Positions 1 to 6,484 of a DNA stretch of 8,857 bases are shown in pieces. This DNA is from an uncultured Bacilli bacterium (lineage in GTDB: Bacteria > Bacillota_I > Bacilli_A > ML615J-28 > CAG-313). The notes beneath the pieces were generated by a model, which saw only the letters and a program-made list of their open reading frames with translations, was not told the DNA's origin and did no database searches. Positions within the stretch are counted from its first letter, which is position 1. Each line of letters begins with the position of its first letter. The stretch spans positions 1 to 8,857 of the forward strand of contig CAJGCS010000042.1 of assembly GCA_904501965.1 (NCBI GenBank), given 5' to 3'. Both the position numbers and the translations under genes were made by a program.

Positions 1-134
1 AAAAAGTAAGATAAATATTCAGCTGGATTTTTTGAGAAAAGGTAAAAAAGATATTTTATAAAAGTTAACGGTTAAAGAAAAAAAAGATCGTGAAGTATAA
101 AAGTGTAAATGTAAATTATCAGGAAGAAAGGAAA

Positions 135-206
135 GTGAAAAAAACATTCGTAGGATCAGATGAAAAGTTAAATTATGAATATCTGTTAATTCGTTCAAAC
201 AAATGA
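135..206 (+). CDS. Doubtful small ORF, 23 aa
   Basis: A GTG at 135 opens a 23-codon frame ending in TGA at 204-206, with translation beginning MKKTFVGSDEKL and rich in Lys. A purine-rich stretch with AGGAAG at 121-126 lies 8 nt upstream and could act as a Shine-Dalgarno site. The same frame is open back to 69, with another possible GTG at 90. I recognise no family. The plus-strand purine bias here fits coding sequence, but the ORF is short and in AT-rich DNA. It could equally be the decayed end of a gene or chance. Confidence 0.18.
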   Translation: MKKTFVGSDEKLNYEYLLIRSNK

Positions 207-224
207 AACAAAATGCAGAACACG

Positions 225-253
225 TTATCCACCCTTAAAAACAGTTATCAACA
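225..253 (+). repeat. Two DnaA-box-like 9-mers
   Basis: TTATCCACC (225-233) and TTATCAACA (245-253) each differ by one base from the DnaA box consensus TTATCCACA. They have the same orientation and start exactly 20 bp apart, about two helical turns. An AT-rich stretch (about 254-325) follows directly. A weaker relative, TTATCCCCT, lies at 515-523. The pair could bind DnaA, but whether this is an origin, a titration site or a regulatory site cannot be decided here. Confidence 0.4.
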
Positions 254-363
254 TATTTTATAAAATATAAAAATGTATTGAGTTTACTTATATAAATTAT
301 TGGTTAACATAATATATATTATAGGAAGTAAAACACTGGTGTGTACGCAAGCAAAAAACAAGT

Positions 364-401
364 AATAAACATATTCAATCTTCTTCTAATGTATGTTTAT
401 T
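364..401. repeat. 10-bp perfect inverted repeat
   Basis: AATAAACATA (364-373) and TATGTTTATT (392-401) are exact reverse complements separated by 18 bp. No T-tract follows on either strand, so it is not an obvious terminator. It may be a protein-binding operator. The left arm overlaps a 12-bp motif that recurs at 429-440. Confidence 0.5.
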
Positions 402-440
402 TGCAAGTTTATAAAACATTTTATGCATTAAACATATTCA
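366..440. repeat. 12-bp direct repeat
   Basis: TAAACATATTCA occurs at 366-377 and again at 429-440, start to start 63 bp, about six helical turns. The second copy runs into a 7-bp inverted repeat, TATTCAC (435-441) with GTGAATA (452-458). ACATTTG also recurs at 440-446 and 458-464. The density of short repeats in this 100-bp stretch suggests binding sites and not coding sequence, but AT-rich DNA yields such matches by chance more often. Confidence 0.4.
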
Positions 441-447
441 CATTTGA

Positions 448-476
448 TTGAGTGAATACATTTGCTACAATATCAT
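448..476 (+). promoter_or_regulatory. Weak candidate plus-strand promoter
   Basis: TTGAGT (448-453) and TATCAT (471-476) are separated by 17 bp and could be read as -35 and -10 boxes on the plus strand; TTGATT (444-449) with TACAAT (466-471) is an overlapping alternative with a 16-bp spacer. Transcription would run towards the 3' end of the PHP gene. No gene or U-tract terminator is seen downstream on this strand, so the call is weak. Confidence 0.2.
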
Positions 477-483
477 ACAATAT
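466..483. repeat. Tandem TACAATAT pair, 10-bp period
   Basis: TACAATAT at 466-473 is repeated at 476-483 with CA between the copies, giving a 10-bp period equal to one helical turn. It lies immediately after the direct and inverted repeats at 364-464. Confidence 0.4.
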
Positions 484-552
484 TTGACGTTTAAAAACAC
501 GGTTATTTTAAAAGTTATCCCCTTCTCCACCTTTTACTTGAATTAGTCTTGA

Positions 553-581
553 AAATAAAAAAAACCGCCTTTACAGCGGTT
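553..581 (-). terminator. Intrinsic terminator of the Fic-like/PHP unit
   Basis: AACCGC (563-568) pairs with GCGGTT (576-581) around a 7-nt loop. Read on the minus strand, the hairpin is followed by an almost unbroken T-run (complement of 553-562). It lies 45 nt after the PHP stop codon. The plus-strand side has no clean T-tract, so it should act mainly leftwards. Confidence 0.85.
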
Positions 582-626
582 GAAATTTGATTTTATGAGT
601 AATTATTCATTTCAAGCTTTTATAAA

Positions 627-1427
627 TTAGATATCAATTCGTTTTAAAACAGTTAAACCTAATTCATTTGCTAATTTATGACATTCTTTTGTATATTCAT
701 CTGATAAGTATTCAGGTGAATGTGCATCATCATTTATTATTACAGGAATATTAGCTTCCTTAACGAGTTTAAAAAATTCTATTCTTGGATAACTATAATT
801 CATTAATCCACTTTCGTGTTTCCAGAATTTTTTTCTTTCAATACAGTTTCTTATACCATTTACATTTAGTTCAATATAAACGTTGCATTCTTTTGCAGTT
901 TGAATTATTTTTTTCGCAACTTCATCACAAACATTATCCCACTTTCTTGAATATGAAAATATTTCTGGATGAGCTATGATCTTAAAAAAACCTGTTCTCA
1001 TAGCTTGAGTGACTACTTGTCCATAAATTTTTATTTCATCGTCTGTGAGAGCGTTATAAACGTTATGATAAGTGCCATTTGAATAAAAATAATGTTGACC
1101 AATTATTAACATATCTAAGTCATTTAAAAATTCTTGATAGTTTAATGTCATATTTTCAAAATATTCAATCTCAAGACCTTTGATAATTTTTATTTGATCT
1201 TTATAATTATTAACTGCTTCTGCTAAATCGGGTAAATAGTTATTGTAATATTGATCATAAGACATACGTCTAGTATAAAAATTTTTGATAATTTCTTCAA
1301 TTAGTGGCCCATGATCTGTTATTGCAATTTCATCATATCCAAGTTCAATAGCTTTTTTTACATAATCAATAGGTTTGCCTATAGCATGCTTACATAAATA
1401 TGTATGTGTATGGTAATTAGTCTTCAT
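627..1427 (-). CDS. PHP-family phosphoesterase, HisK-like
   Basis: A metal-dependent phosphoesterase of the PHP superfamily, closest in layout to the HisJ/HisK histidinol-phosphate phosphatase family; 266 aa is the usual length. The metal-binding motifs appear in order: YHTHT (His6, His8), ITDH (Asp38, His39), GLEIEY (Glu86/Glu88), GQHYF (His112), AHPE (His153), ELNVN (Glu186) and NDDAHS (Asp234, His236). The early C-x-H-A signature of this family is also present (Cys12, His14). I chose ATG 1427, with GGTGA 5 nt upstream, over TTG 1439 and GTG 1436, which are in frame but lack a good ribosome site. The gene overlaps the end of the Fic-like gene by 11 nt, so the two are probably translationally coupled. 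No other his gene is visible, so the substrate may be another small phosphate ester. The family is certain; the substrate is not. Confidence 0.88.
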   Translation of the reverse strand: MKTNYHTHTYLCKHAIGKPIDYVKKAIELGYDEIAITDHGPLIEEIIKNFYTRRMSYDQYYNNYLPDLAEAVNNYKDQIKIIKGLEIEYFENMTLNYQEFLNDLDMLIIGQHYFYSNGTYHNVYNALTDDEIKIYGQVVTQAMRTGFFKIIAHPEIFSYSRKWDNVCDEVAKKIIQTAKECNVYIELNVNGIRNCIERKKFWKHESGLMNYSYPRIEFFKLVKEANIPVIINDDAHSPEYLSDEYTKECHKLANELGLTVLKRIDI

Positions 1428-2499
1428 AATCTTCACCAAACATGCTTTCTAATGTGTTATTCTCAGAAGTTTTTATCCATTTTGCACTTCTTCCAGTACC
1501 AAGCGGTTTGATAAATCCTTCATCTCGTAATTTTACTAAAACTCTGTTGATTGTTGATAAGCTAACATTTGGCATTTTTGTTCTAATGTCATCTTTAGAG
1601 AAAATTGAAGGTAGTTGTAGAACAATTTGTTCGATTGAATCGCTTTTAAATGCTCTATCTTCATATTTTTGTTCTTTTACAAGAGCTTGTAACTCGAAAT
1701 ATCCTTCTTTTATTATGTTAAATGTTAGTCGCATAATATCATTTAATTGAAAGTATCCATTTGGATAGTTAATAGACGCTCTATTTTGTTCATATATGAA
1801 CTTTTGATAGTTTTTTAAGAAAATTTCAAAAAAGCTAACATATTCAAAACAATCAATATTTGAGCGTAAAATCATATAGTATAACATAAGTAAACTAGCA
1901 AGTTCATTATGATTTGTAAATGGTTTAATTTGTACTGTTTCTAAATATGTAACAACAGATAAATGTAAATGTTCAAATGTATCTTTTAAAAAGTATTCAT
2001 GATAAGATTCAAGCGTTTTCTCGAAGATCAAACGACTACTAACAGGATTTTTTGGGTTTCGAACGCTCACAGAAGACTTTTCTGAAGAAAATTTGCAAGT
2101 TCCTTTTCCAAAAATCATATTTAAGTAGTCTAAGATATCACTTCCGTTAAAAGTAAAAATTTTAGAGTTCTTTCGGATAACATAAAGAGCATCTTTTAAA
2201 TTTTTTAATATTTTTTCTTCTTTTGTTCTTGGCGTTGAGTCTTTTGTTAAGATAAGACGAGATCTGTTTTCAGTAATTTTTAAACCTAGAAAATTTGAAA
2301 GCATAAAAGCATCAAGTTCAAGTGATCTTGATTTTAGCACTTCTTCTTTTTCTTCTAAAGTTTCTTTGTAAACATCTCCTTTTCCAATCATTTGGTAGAT
2401 ATTTAACATTTCTTTTAATACATCTGCAGGTATTACGTATTGTTTTAATATTTCAAAATTACTTTTTGTATTTACTTCTGGAATAAAGTTTCTTTGCAT
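1417..2499 (-). CDS. Degenerate Fic-domain protein with winged helix
   Basis: A 360-aa soluble protein. Residues 20-80 resemble the helical N-terminal part of Fic proteins. Residues 135-165 resemble the flap hairpin, and 175-235 the Fic core. The core motif, HPFxxGNGRxxR in active AMP-transferring Fic enzymes, here reads KPFTNHNEL (residues 192-200). The catalytic His is replaced by Lys, and the Gly and Arg that hold the nucleotide phosphates are lost. The usual inhibitory S-x-x-x-E-G stretch near residue 68 also appears to lack its Glu. Residues 286-345 form a winged helix, with recognition helix STINRVLVKLRDEGF and wing KPLGTGRSAKW. I infer a DNA-binding regulator using an inactive Fic fold as sensor or dimeriser. 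ATG 2499 is preferred over TTG 2511 because the predicted transcript starts near 2509 and GGGTGAT lies just before this ATG. It is first gene of a two-gene unit. Confidence 0.7.
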   Translation of the reverse strand: MQRNFIPEVNTKSNFEILKQYVIPADVLKEMLNIYQMIGKGDVYKETLEEKEEVLKSRSLELDAFMLSNFLGLKITENRSRLILTKDSTPRTKEEKILKNLKDALYVIRKNSKIFTFNGSDILDYLNMIFGKGTCKFSSEKSSVSVRNPKNPVSSRLIFEKTLESYHEYFLKDTFEHLHLSVVTYLETVQIKPFTNHNELASLLMLYYMILRSNIDCFEYVSFFEIFLKNYQKFIYEQNRASINYPNGYFQLNDIMRLTFNIIKEGYFELQALVKEQKYEDRAFKSDSIEQIVLQLPSIFSKDDIRTKMPNVSLSTINRVLVKLRDEGFIKPLGTGRSAKWIKTSENNTLESMFGEDYED

Positions 2500-2515
2500 G
2501 TTATCACCCAACTAA

Positions 2516-2544
2516 ATTATAACTCAAAAATAAAAAAAAGACAA
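2516..2544 (-). promoter_or_regulatory. SigA-like promoter of the Fic-like/PHP unit
   Basis: On the minus strand TTGTCT (2544-2539), a 17-bp spacer and a perfect TATAAT (2521-2516) precede the Fic-like gene. The expected start near 2509 gives a leader of only about 10 nt, containing GGGTGAT as ribosome site. The -35 box lies in the T-rich tail of the upstream terminator. Confidence 0.75.
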
Positions 2545-2576
2545 ATAAAAATAGTCAAAAAATTAATTTTGACTAT
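2540..2576 (-). terminator. Intrinsic terminator of rluB-PAP2 unit
   Basis: ATAGTCAAAA (2551-2560) and TTTTGACTAT (2567-2576) form a perfect 10-bp stem with a 6-nt loop, followed on the minus strand by a T-rich tail. The TAG stop codon of the PAP2 gene (2575-2573) is inside the first arm of the stem. Confidence 0.85.
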
Positions 2577-3502
2577 CTTTTTTGCTTTTTAAAAATGAAA
2601 GGAATAATACCGAATCCTAATAAACTAATAATACTATAAGAAATACAAGTATAAATATTTTCAAGAATAACGATATCTGGAAGGAATGATTTAATTACTG
2701 ATATTAGAACATAAGTAACTGCTAAAATTGGAACACCAATTAAGCATCTTAAAAATTTAGTACTTGTTCTTACATTACAAGTAAAATTAATACATTTGTT
2801 TTCAATAAAAACACCGACAACAAATCCAAGGAATAAGCCAAAGCTCATGAATATATAGTGTCCTTCTGGATTGTTAATACTATATAGCAAGAACGGGAAT
2901 AATAAAACTAAAAATCCAATATAAAAAATAAATTTACGTTCATAACAATATGTAGAAATTAAATAAATTAAGTAAGATACTACTAAACCGATACCAACAC
3001 CAACGATTGTGTCTGTTGGGTAATGAACACCTAGATACATTCTTGATATCGGAACTAAAGTAATAATTACGATCGAACTAATAAGCGTAAATGAATTTCT
3101 TTCATGTAATGCAACTGAACTAAAAAGTGTAGCTGCATTTTGACTGTGTCCGCTTGGAAATGAAGTTCCACCAGCACTATCAAGTGAAGGGAGTTTTCTA
3201 ATGTGTTTGTAAGAACCATTAGAATATTCAAAAGGTCTTGTTCTTCCGACAAAGAATTTTAAAAGTGAGTTAATTGAAATTGATGTAAACATTGCGAATG
3301 CAATTTTTTCACCCTTTTCTTTGTTTAAACACCAATAGAACAATAACATGATTCCTAGAAAAATAAATTTATCTCCAAACTGAGTTATAAAAAACCAAAA
3401 CCATGTTATAAGTGTAGCGCCAGCAATTGATAAACTATCAAATAATGAATCAAATTTATCAAGTAAATCAAGAATTAATATTTCAAAATCATTAATCATC
3501 AT
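2573..3502 (-). CDS. PAP2-family membrane lipid phosphatase
   Basis: A 309-aa integral membrane protein of the type 2 phosphatidic acid phosphatase family. All three catalytic motifs are intact: K-x6-R-P as KFFVGRTRP (Lys82 to Pro90), PSGH (116-119, His119 as general acid), and SR-x5-H-x3-D as SRMYLGVHYPTD (Arg154, nucleophile His160, Asp164). Hydrophobic segments surround them at about 44-60, 65-80, 138-152 and 165-183. Three or four more follow at about 192-208, 217-233, 255-271 and 287-305, making the protein longer than simple BcrC-type enzymes. Likely substrates are undecaprenyl pyrophosphate or another lipid phosphate, with the active site facing outwards; the substrate is inferred. The gene starts 2 nt after the rluB stop, at a double ATG, with only a weak ribosome site (AGAAG), so coupling to rluB is likely. 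Confidence 0.88.
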   Translation of the reverse strand: MMINDFEILILDLLDKFDSLFDSLSIAGATLITWFWFFITQFGDKFIFLGIMLLFYWCLNKEKGEKIAFAMFTSISINSLLKFFVGRTRPFEYSNGSYKHIRKLPSLDSAGGTSFPSGHSQNAATLFSSVALHERNSFTLISSIVIITLVPISRMYLGVHYPTDTIVGVGIGLVVSYLIYLISTYCYERKFIFYIGFLVLLFPFLLYSINNPEGHYIFMSFGLFLGFVVGVFIENKCINFTCNVRTSTKFLRCLIGVPILAVTYVLISVIKSFLPDIVILENIYTCISYSIISLLGFGIIPFIFKKQKR

Positions 3503-3504
3503 AA

Positions 3505-4263
3505 TTAATAATTTCTTCTTTCTTTTTTAAGTACTTTTGAAGCTTTTGAAAGTTCAAATAATACTTTTACTTCATGTGGTGTAAGTCTTCTTACTTCGCC
3601 TTCATGTAAATCATCGATTCTAATGTTACCGAATCTTACACGTGTTAACTTTTTAACTTCATGTCCGATAGTTGCAAACATTTCTTTTACTTGGTGATTA
3701 ATACCTTCTGTAATAGTTATTCTAACTAAACATGAATTATTTTTTCTGTCAATTGAGTCGATTTCAGCAATAGCAGGAAGTGTCATATGTCCATTTATAA
3801 TAACACCCTTTTCAAGTTTTAATAATTCTTCTTGTGAAATTACACCTTTAATTCTAACTAAGTATTCTTTTTGAATTCCACTTTGAGGTCCAACCATTCT
3901 ATTCATAAAATCGCCATCATTAGTTAATAAGATAACACCCTTAGTATCATAATCTAATCGACCAACAGGATATATTCTATCTTTTAAAATTTCTTTTGAA
4001 CAACAATCAAGAACAGTCTTTCTACCAAATTCATCTTGAGCTGAAGAAATAACTCCGCGTGGCTTGTTTAAAACATAGTATTGTTTTTGTACTTTAGATA
4101 CAACAACATCATCAACAGTCACTTCGTCGTTTGGGTTCAGTTTATATCCAAGTGTCTCAACAACAACACCATTTACTTTAACTCTACCTTCTTTAATAAG
4201 TTCTTCTGCTTTTCTTCTACTAGCAATACCACATGATGCAATTCTCTTTTGGATTCTTTCCAT
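3505..4263 (-). CDS. rluB: 23S rRNA pseudouridine synthase RluB
   Basis: A 252-aa member of the RsuA/RluB family, which isomerises a uridine in the peptidyl-transferase region of 23S rRNA. The N-terminal S4 RNA-binding domain (about 1-60) contains IASCGIASRRKAEELIKEGRV. The catalytic domain has NKPRG (66-70) and GRLDYDTKG, in which Asp104 is the catalytic residue. Family blocks KEYLVRIKG and EGINHQVKEMFATIGHEV follow, then RVRFGNI. ATG 4263 is supported by AAAGGA (4278-4273) 9 nt upstream. In Bacillus, rluB lies right after spmB, as here, but here it has its own promoter. The neighbouring RsuA group acts on 16S rRNA; the gene context favours RluB. The Lys/Arg-rich C-terminal tail is typical. 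Confidence 0.92.
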   Translation of the reverse strand: MERIQKRIASCGIASRRKAEELIKEGRVKVNGVVVETLGYKLNPNDEVTVDDVVVSKVQKQYYVLNKPRGVISSAQDEFGRKTVLDCCSKEILKDRIYPVGRLDYDTKGVILLTNDGDFMNRMVGPQSGIQKEYLVRIKGVISQEELLKLEKGVIINGHMTLPAIAEIDSIDRKNNSCLVRITITEGINHQVKEMFATIGHEVKKLTRVRFGNIRIDDLHEGEVRRLTPHEVKVLFELSKASKVLKKERRNY

Positions 4264-4322
4264 GAAATCACGTCCTTTATTTTTAAGTTTATATAGGTTT
4301 TACTTACCTTTTTTATACTATT

Positions 4323-4351
4323 ATTATACTAAAAAACGCAAAAAAAAGCAA
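4323..4351 (-). promoter_or_regulatory. SigA-like promoter of rluB-PAP2 unit
   Basis: TTGCTT (4351-4346), a 17-bp spacer and perfect TATAAT (4328-4323) lie on the minus strand. The expected leader is about 53 nt and contains AAAGGA. The -35 box sits in the last arm and U-tract of the spmB terminator. Confidence 0.75.
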
Positions 4352-4379
4352 GAAATATATACTTATACTTTTTCTTGCT
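4340..4379 (-). terminator. Intrinsic terminator of dac-spmA-spmB unit
   Basis: AGCAAGAAA (4347-4355) and TTTCTTGCT (4371-4379) make a 9-bp stem around a 15-nt loop, followed on the minus strand by a run of Ts. The stem begins inside the spmB TAG stop codon (4380-4378). Confidence 0.85.
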
Positions 4380-4875
4380 AAAAAATATTAAAAATAATGT
4401 AAGAAATAACTAAACAAAAAACAAATGTAATAATGTTTGTAAAGATACCAATAAGTAAAGAATTACCAATTCTCTTTATCCCAATGCTTGAAAAATAGAT
4501 CATTATCATGTAAATTGTCGTATCACTTGATGCTTGAATTACAGATGATAACTTAGCTAAAAATGAGTCTACTCCATACTTTTCAAAGATGTTAATCATC
4601 ATCAACATTGAAGAACTATTAGATACAGGACGTAAGATGAGTTGAATAATTACCTCCGGAATTAAATTCAACCGCTCACAGAAGGCTTGTAATAAATCAA
4701 TAACTCCTGAATTTAAAAATATATTAACACCAAGAACAAAAAAGATAATGCTTGGAAATAAATCTTTTAAACTTCTAAAGCTTTCTTTAACACCATTTGA
4801 AAATGATTTATAAATATTAACATTTGTAATAATCGCAACAATGATAATAAAAGAAATGTAAATTAATACTATCAT
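4378..4875 (-). CDS. spmB: Spore maturation protein B homologue (SpmB)
   Basis: A 165-aa membrane protein of the Gate-domain (nucleoside recognition) family. Hydrophobic segments lie at about 2-18, 41-58, 120-133 and 141-163. The SpmB signature is visible as LRPVSNSSSM (81-90), followed by YGVDSFLAKLSSV and QASSDTTIYM (114-123). The start ATG overlaps the spmA stop as ATGA, and GAGG (4885-4882) lies 6 nt upstream. In Bacillus, SpmA and SpmB act together in making the spore core properly dehydrated; their molecular activity is not settled. The intact pair fits a sporulating ancestor or a general envelope role. The family is clear, the function in this organism is not. Confidence 0.9.
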   Translation of the reverse strand: MIVLIYISFIIIVAIITNVNIYKSFSNGVKESFRSLKDLFPSIIFFVLGVNIFLNSGVIDLLQAFCERLNLIPEVIIQLILRPVSNSSSMLMMINIFEKYGVDSFLAKLSSVIQASSDTTIYMIMIYFSSIGIKRIGNSLLIGIFTNIITFVFCLVISYIIFNIF

Positions 4876-5444
4876 TTCTTACCTCGATTAAAAATTTTAT
4901 CAAGTATTATTCCGGTTATATTTCCAAAAAGTGTTGTTAAAATAATTGCAATTATTAACTTAAAATCATTCGTTCCGTTATATGAATTTCTTAAAGTAAT
5001 TATTGATGTAGGAAACAGTGTTAGAGTGCTTATATTTAATATAAGAAAGGTAATCATACTTTTTGTAGGTTTATCTTTTGCTTCTTCTTTCATTAGTTTA
5101 AATGCTTTTAATCCTGTAGATGTTGATGCAACACCTAAACCAAAAATATTTGAAAAAAGAGTTAGTGAAATATATTCCATTGTTTTAGAATTAGGATCTA
5201 TCTCAGGAAAGATGAATTTTAAAAACCTTGATAAATATTTAGTCATCTTTTTTAAAAGACCTGTTTCATATAATATATTAAAGATTCCATTCCAAAAAAT
5301 TATCATGAAAGATAATTTTAAAAAGATATCAAATGCATCTGATGTAGAGTTTAATATTATTTTATCTAAAGTAAAAATATTACCTGTAAATATTGAAATT
5401 AATATTCCTAAAAAAACTAAAGTAATCCAAATGTAATCAATCAT
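4872..5444 (-). CDS. spmA: Spore maturation protein A homologue (SpmA)
   Basis: A 190-aa Gate-domain membrane protein, partner of SpmB. Hydrophobic segments lie at about 3-20, 40-58, 92-105, 130-150 and 162-182. Family blocks include FPEIDP (79-84), SNIFGLGVASTSTGLKA (98-114), and SMITFLILNISTLTLFPTS (129-147). In family members I recall, the second block usually reads FGLGNAATPLG, so Asn and Pro appear replaced (comparison from memory). The gene starts 8 nt before the end of the carboxypeptidase gene and ends with TGA overlapping the spmB start. Both overlaps point to translational coupling. A 136-aa plus-strand frame opposite this gene is a shadow. Confidence 0.9.
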   Translation of the reverse strand: MIDYIWITLVFLGILISIFTGNIFTLDKIILNSTSDAFDIFLKLSFMIIFWNGIFNILYETGLLKKMTKYLSRFLKFIFPEIDPNSKTMEYISLTLFSNIFGLGVASTSTGLKAFKLMKEEAKDKPTKSMITFLILNISTLTLFPTSIITLRNSYNGTNDFKLIIAIILTTLFGNITGIILDKIFNRGKK

Positions 5445-6468
5445 CTTTTAATATTTTAGTTGTTCCTATTAATTGATTGTCTTTATAATAGTTTATTATA
5501 AAATAATAATTATCTGACATTAATTTTGAGATAATATTTTCACTTTTTTCATATATGCCTAAAGGAAATAAAAGTTCATTTGTAAATATAACTTTATTTG
5601 TTTTTTTATATAAATCATATGGGTTAACAAGTTTAATTTGATTATAATTTTTTATTGTCTTATTAAACAAACTATCATGGATTTCCCAATCATTTGGACA
5701 ATTAAAAGTACAAACAATTATTTCAAAAGCATCTTTTTTATAGCTAGTTATTAAAGTTCTTCCAGCTTTCTTTGTGTAACCAGTCTTACCCCCTGTTACA
5801 TAGTCATTAATTTTCACAAGTTTATGTTTGTTTGAAAAATATAGTTTTCTTCCTGTTGGAAGTTTTGCGACATACTCTTTTGTAGAAGTTATTTTTCTAA
5901 AGATTTCATTTCTTAGGGCATCTTTCATTAAAAGTGCCATATCATAAGCAGTAACATAATTCATTGTAGTTTCATCAAGACCACTTGGATTTTCAAAAGA
6001 TGAATTGTACATCCCGATTCTCTTACATTCTTCGTTCATTAAGTAAACAAAATTATCTATACTGCCACTAAGTCCAATTGCTAGAGCCATACTTGCATCA
6101 TTGCCACTATTTAACATAAGACCGTATAATAAGTCACGTACACTAATTACATCATCTTCTTCTAAATAGATTTTACTTCCTTCAACATTAATCATATCAA
6201 ATGTTATTTTTATATATTCTTCAATATTAAAATTGTTTATTACAGTTAAGCAAGTAAGTATTTTAGTAGTAGATGCAGGTAAGATACGCTTGTTTATGTT
6301 ATTCCCATACAAAACTCTACCAGTAATTTTGTCCATAACAATGTAACTTTTAGCACTTACATTAAAATTATATTCATTATTTATTAGTCCAACTTCGACT
6401 GTATTTTCTTTTGAACACGAAGTAAGACAAGTTAGGATAAATAAGATTAAAAGTATTAGTTTCTTCAT
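5437..6468 (-). CDS. D-Ala-D-Ala carboxypeptidase, predicted lipoprotein
   Basis: A 343-aa serine peptidase of the PBP5/DacF/DacB type, which removes the terminal D-alanine from peptidoglycan stem peptides. The three active-site motifs are intact: STTK (66-69, nucleophile Ser66), SGN (121-123) and KTG (228-230, in GGKTGYTKKAG). The N-terminus MKKLILLILFILTCLTSC ends in a lipobox, LTS-Cys18, so lipid anchoring outside the membrane is predicted, and no C-terminal membrane helix is seen. About 110 residues follow KTG, probably a beta-rich accessory domain. ATG 6468 is chosen over TTG 6492 because it gives a clean signal peptide and the promoter would place the transcript start near 6478. No ribosome site lies before this ATG, so initiation may be nearly leaderless. 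The position before spmA-spmB matches Bacillus dacB. Confidence 0.92.
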   Translation of the reverse strand: MKKLILLILFILTCLTSCSKENTVEVGLINNEYNFNVSAKSYIVMDKITGRVLYGNNINKRILPASTTKILTCLTVINNFNIEEYIKITFDMINVEGSKIYLEEDDVISVRDLLYGLMLNSGNDASMALAIGLSGSIDNFVYLMNEECKRIGMYNSSFENPSGLDETTMNYVTAYDMALLMKDALRNEIFRKITSTKEYVAKLPTGRKLYFSNKHKLVKINDYVTGGKTGYTKKAGRTLITSYKKDAFEIIVCTFNCPNDWEIHDSLFNKTIKNYNQIKLVNPYDLYKKTNKVIFTNELLFPLGIYEKSENIISKLMSDNYYFIINYYKDNQLIGTTKILKDD

Positions 6469-6484
6469 GTTATATAATATGAAA

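Larger units (their letters stand above)
1..552. other. Gene-poor AT-rich region with short repeats
   Basis: No convincing coding sequence is visible on either strand in this stretch of about 550 bases. The first 200 bases are purine-rich on the plus strand, the reverse of the bias across the minus-strand genes to the right. That suggests a rightward transcribed leader, gene remnant or small gene. From about 225 the composition becomes AT-rich, with two DnaA-box-like 9-mers and several short direct and inverted repeats, listed separately. I see no tRNA, rRNA or recognisable riboswitch. The left neighbour lies outside the window, so the role cannot be settled. A regulatory region or an origin-like region are both possible. 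Confidence 0.6.

Noticed and set aside
350..490. CRISPR array
   Set aside because: The repeats are too short, irregularly spaced and mixed in orientation.
563..600. Bidirectional terminator
   Set aside because: The plus-strand side after the hairpin starts GAAATTTG and lacks a clean T-tract.
785..979. Plus-strand 64-aa frame opposite the PHP gene
   Set aside because: It lies wholly antisense to a gene with all family motifs and resembles no known protein.
1442..1750. Plus-strand 102-aa frame opposite the Fic-like gene
   Set aside because: Antisense to the winged-helix coding region; composition is that of a shadow frame.
2509..2511. TTG start for the Fic-like gene
   Set aside because: The predicted transcript begins at about this base, and the good ribosome site GGGTGAT serves the ATG at 2499.
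3067..3252. Minus-strand 61-aa frame inside the PAP2 gene
   Set aside because: It overlaps the PAP2 active-site region in another frame; PAP2 is clearly the real product.
5026..5436. Plus-strand 136-aa frame opposite spmA
   Set aside because: Long but entirely antisense to a recognisable spmA, with no recognisable domain.
4872..5439. Mycoplasma-type code with TGA as Trp
   Set aside because: TGA ends spmA and the carboxypeptidase gene exactly at the starts of their neighbours, and Trp is encoded by TGG.
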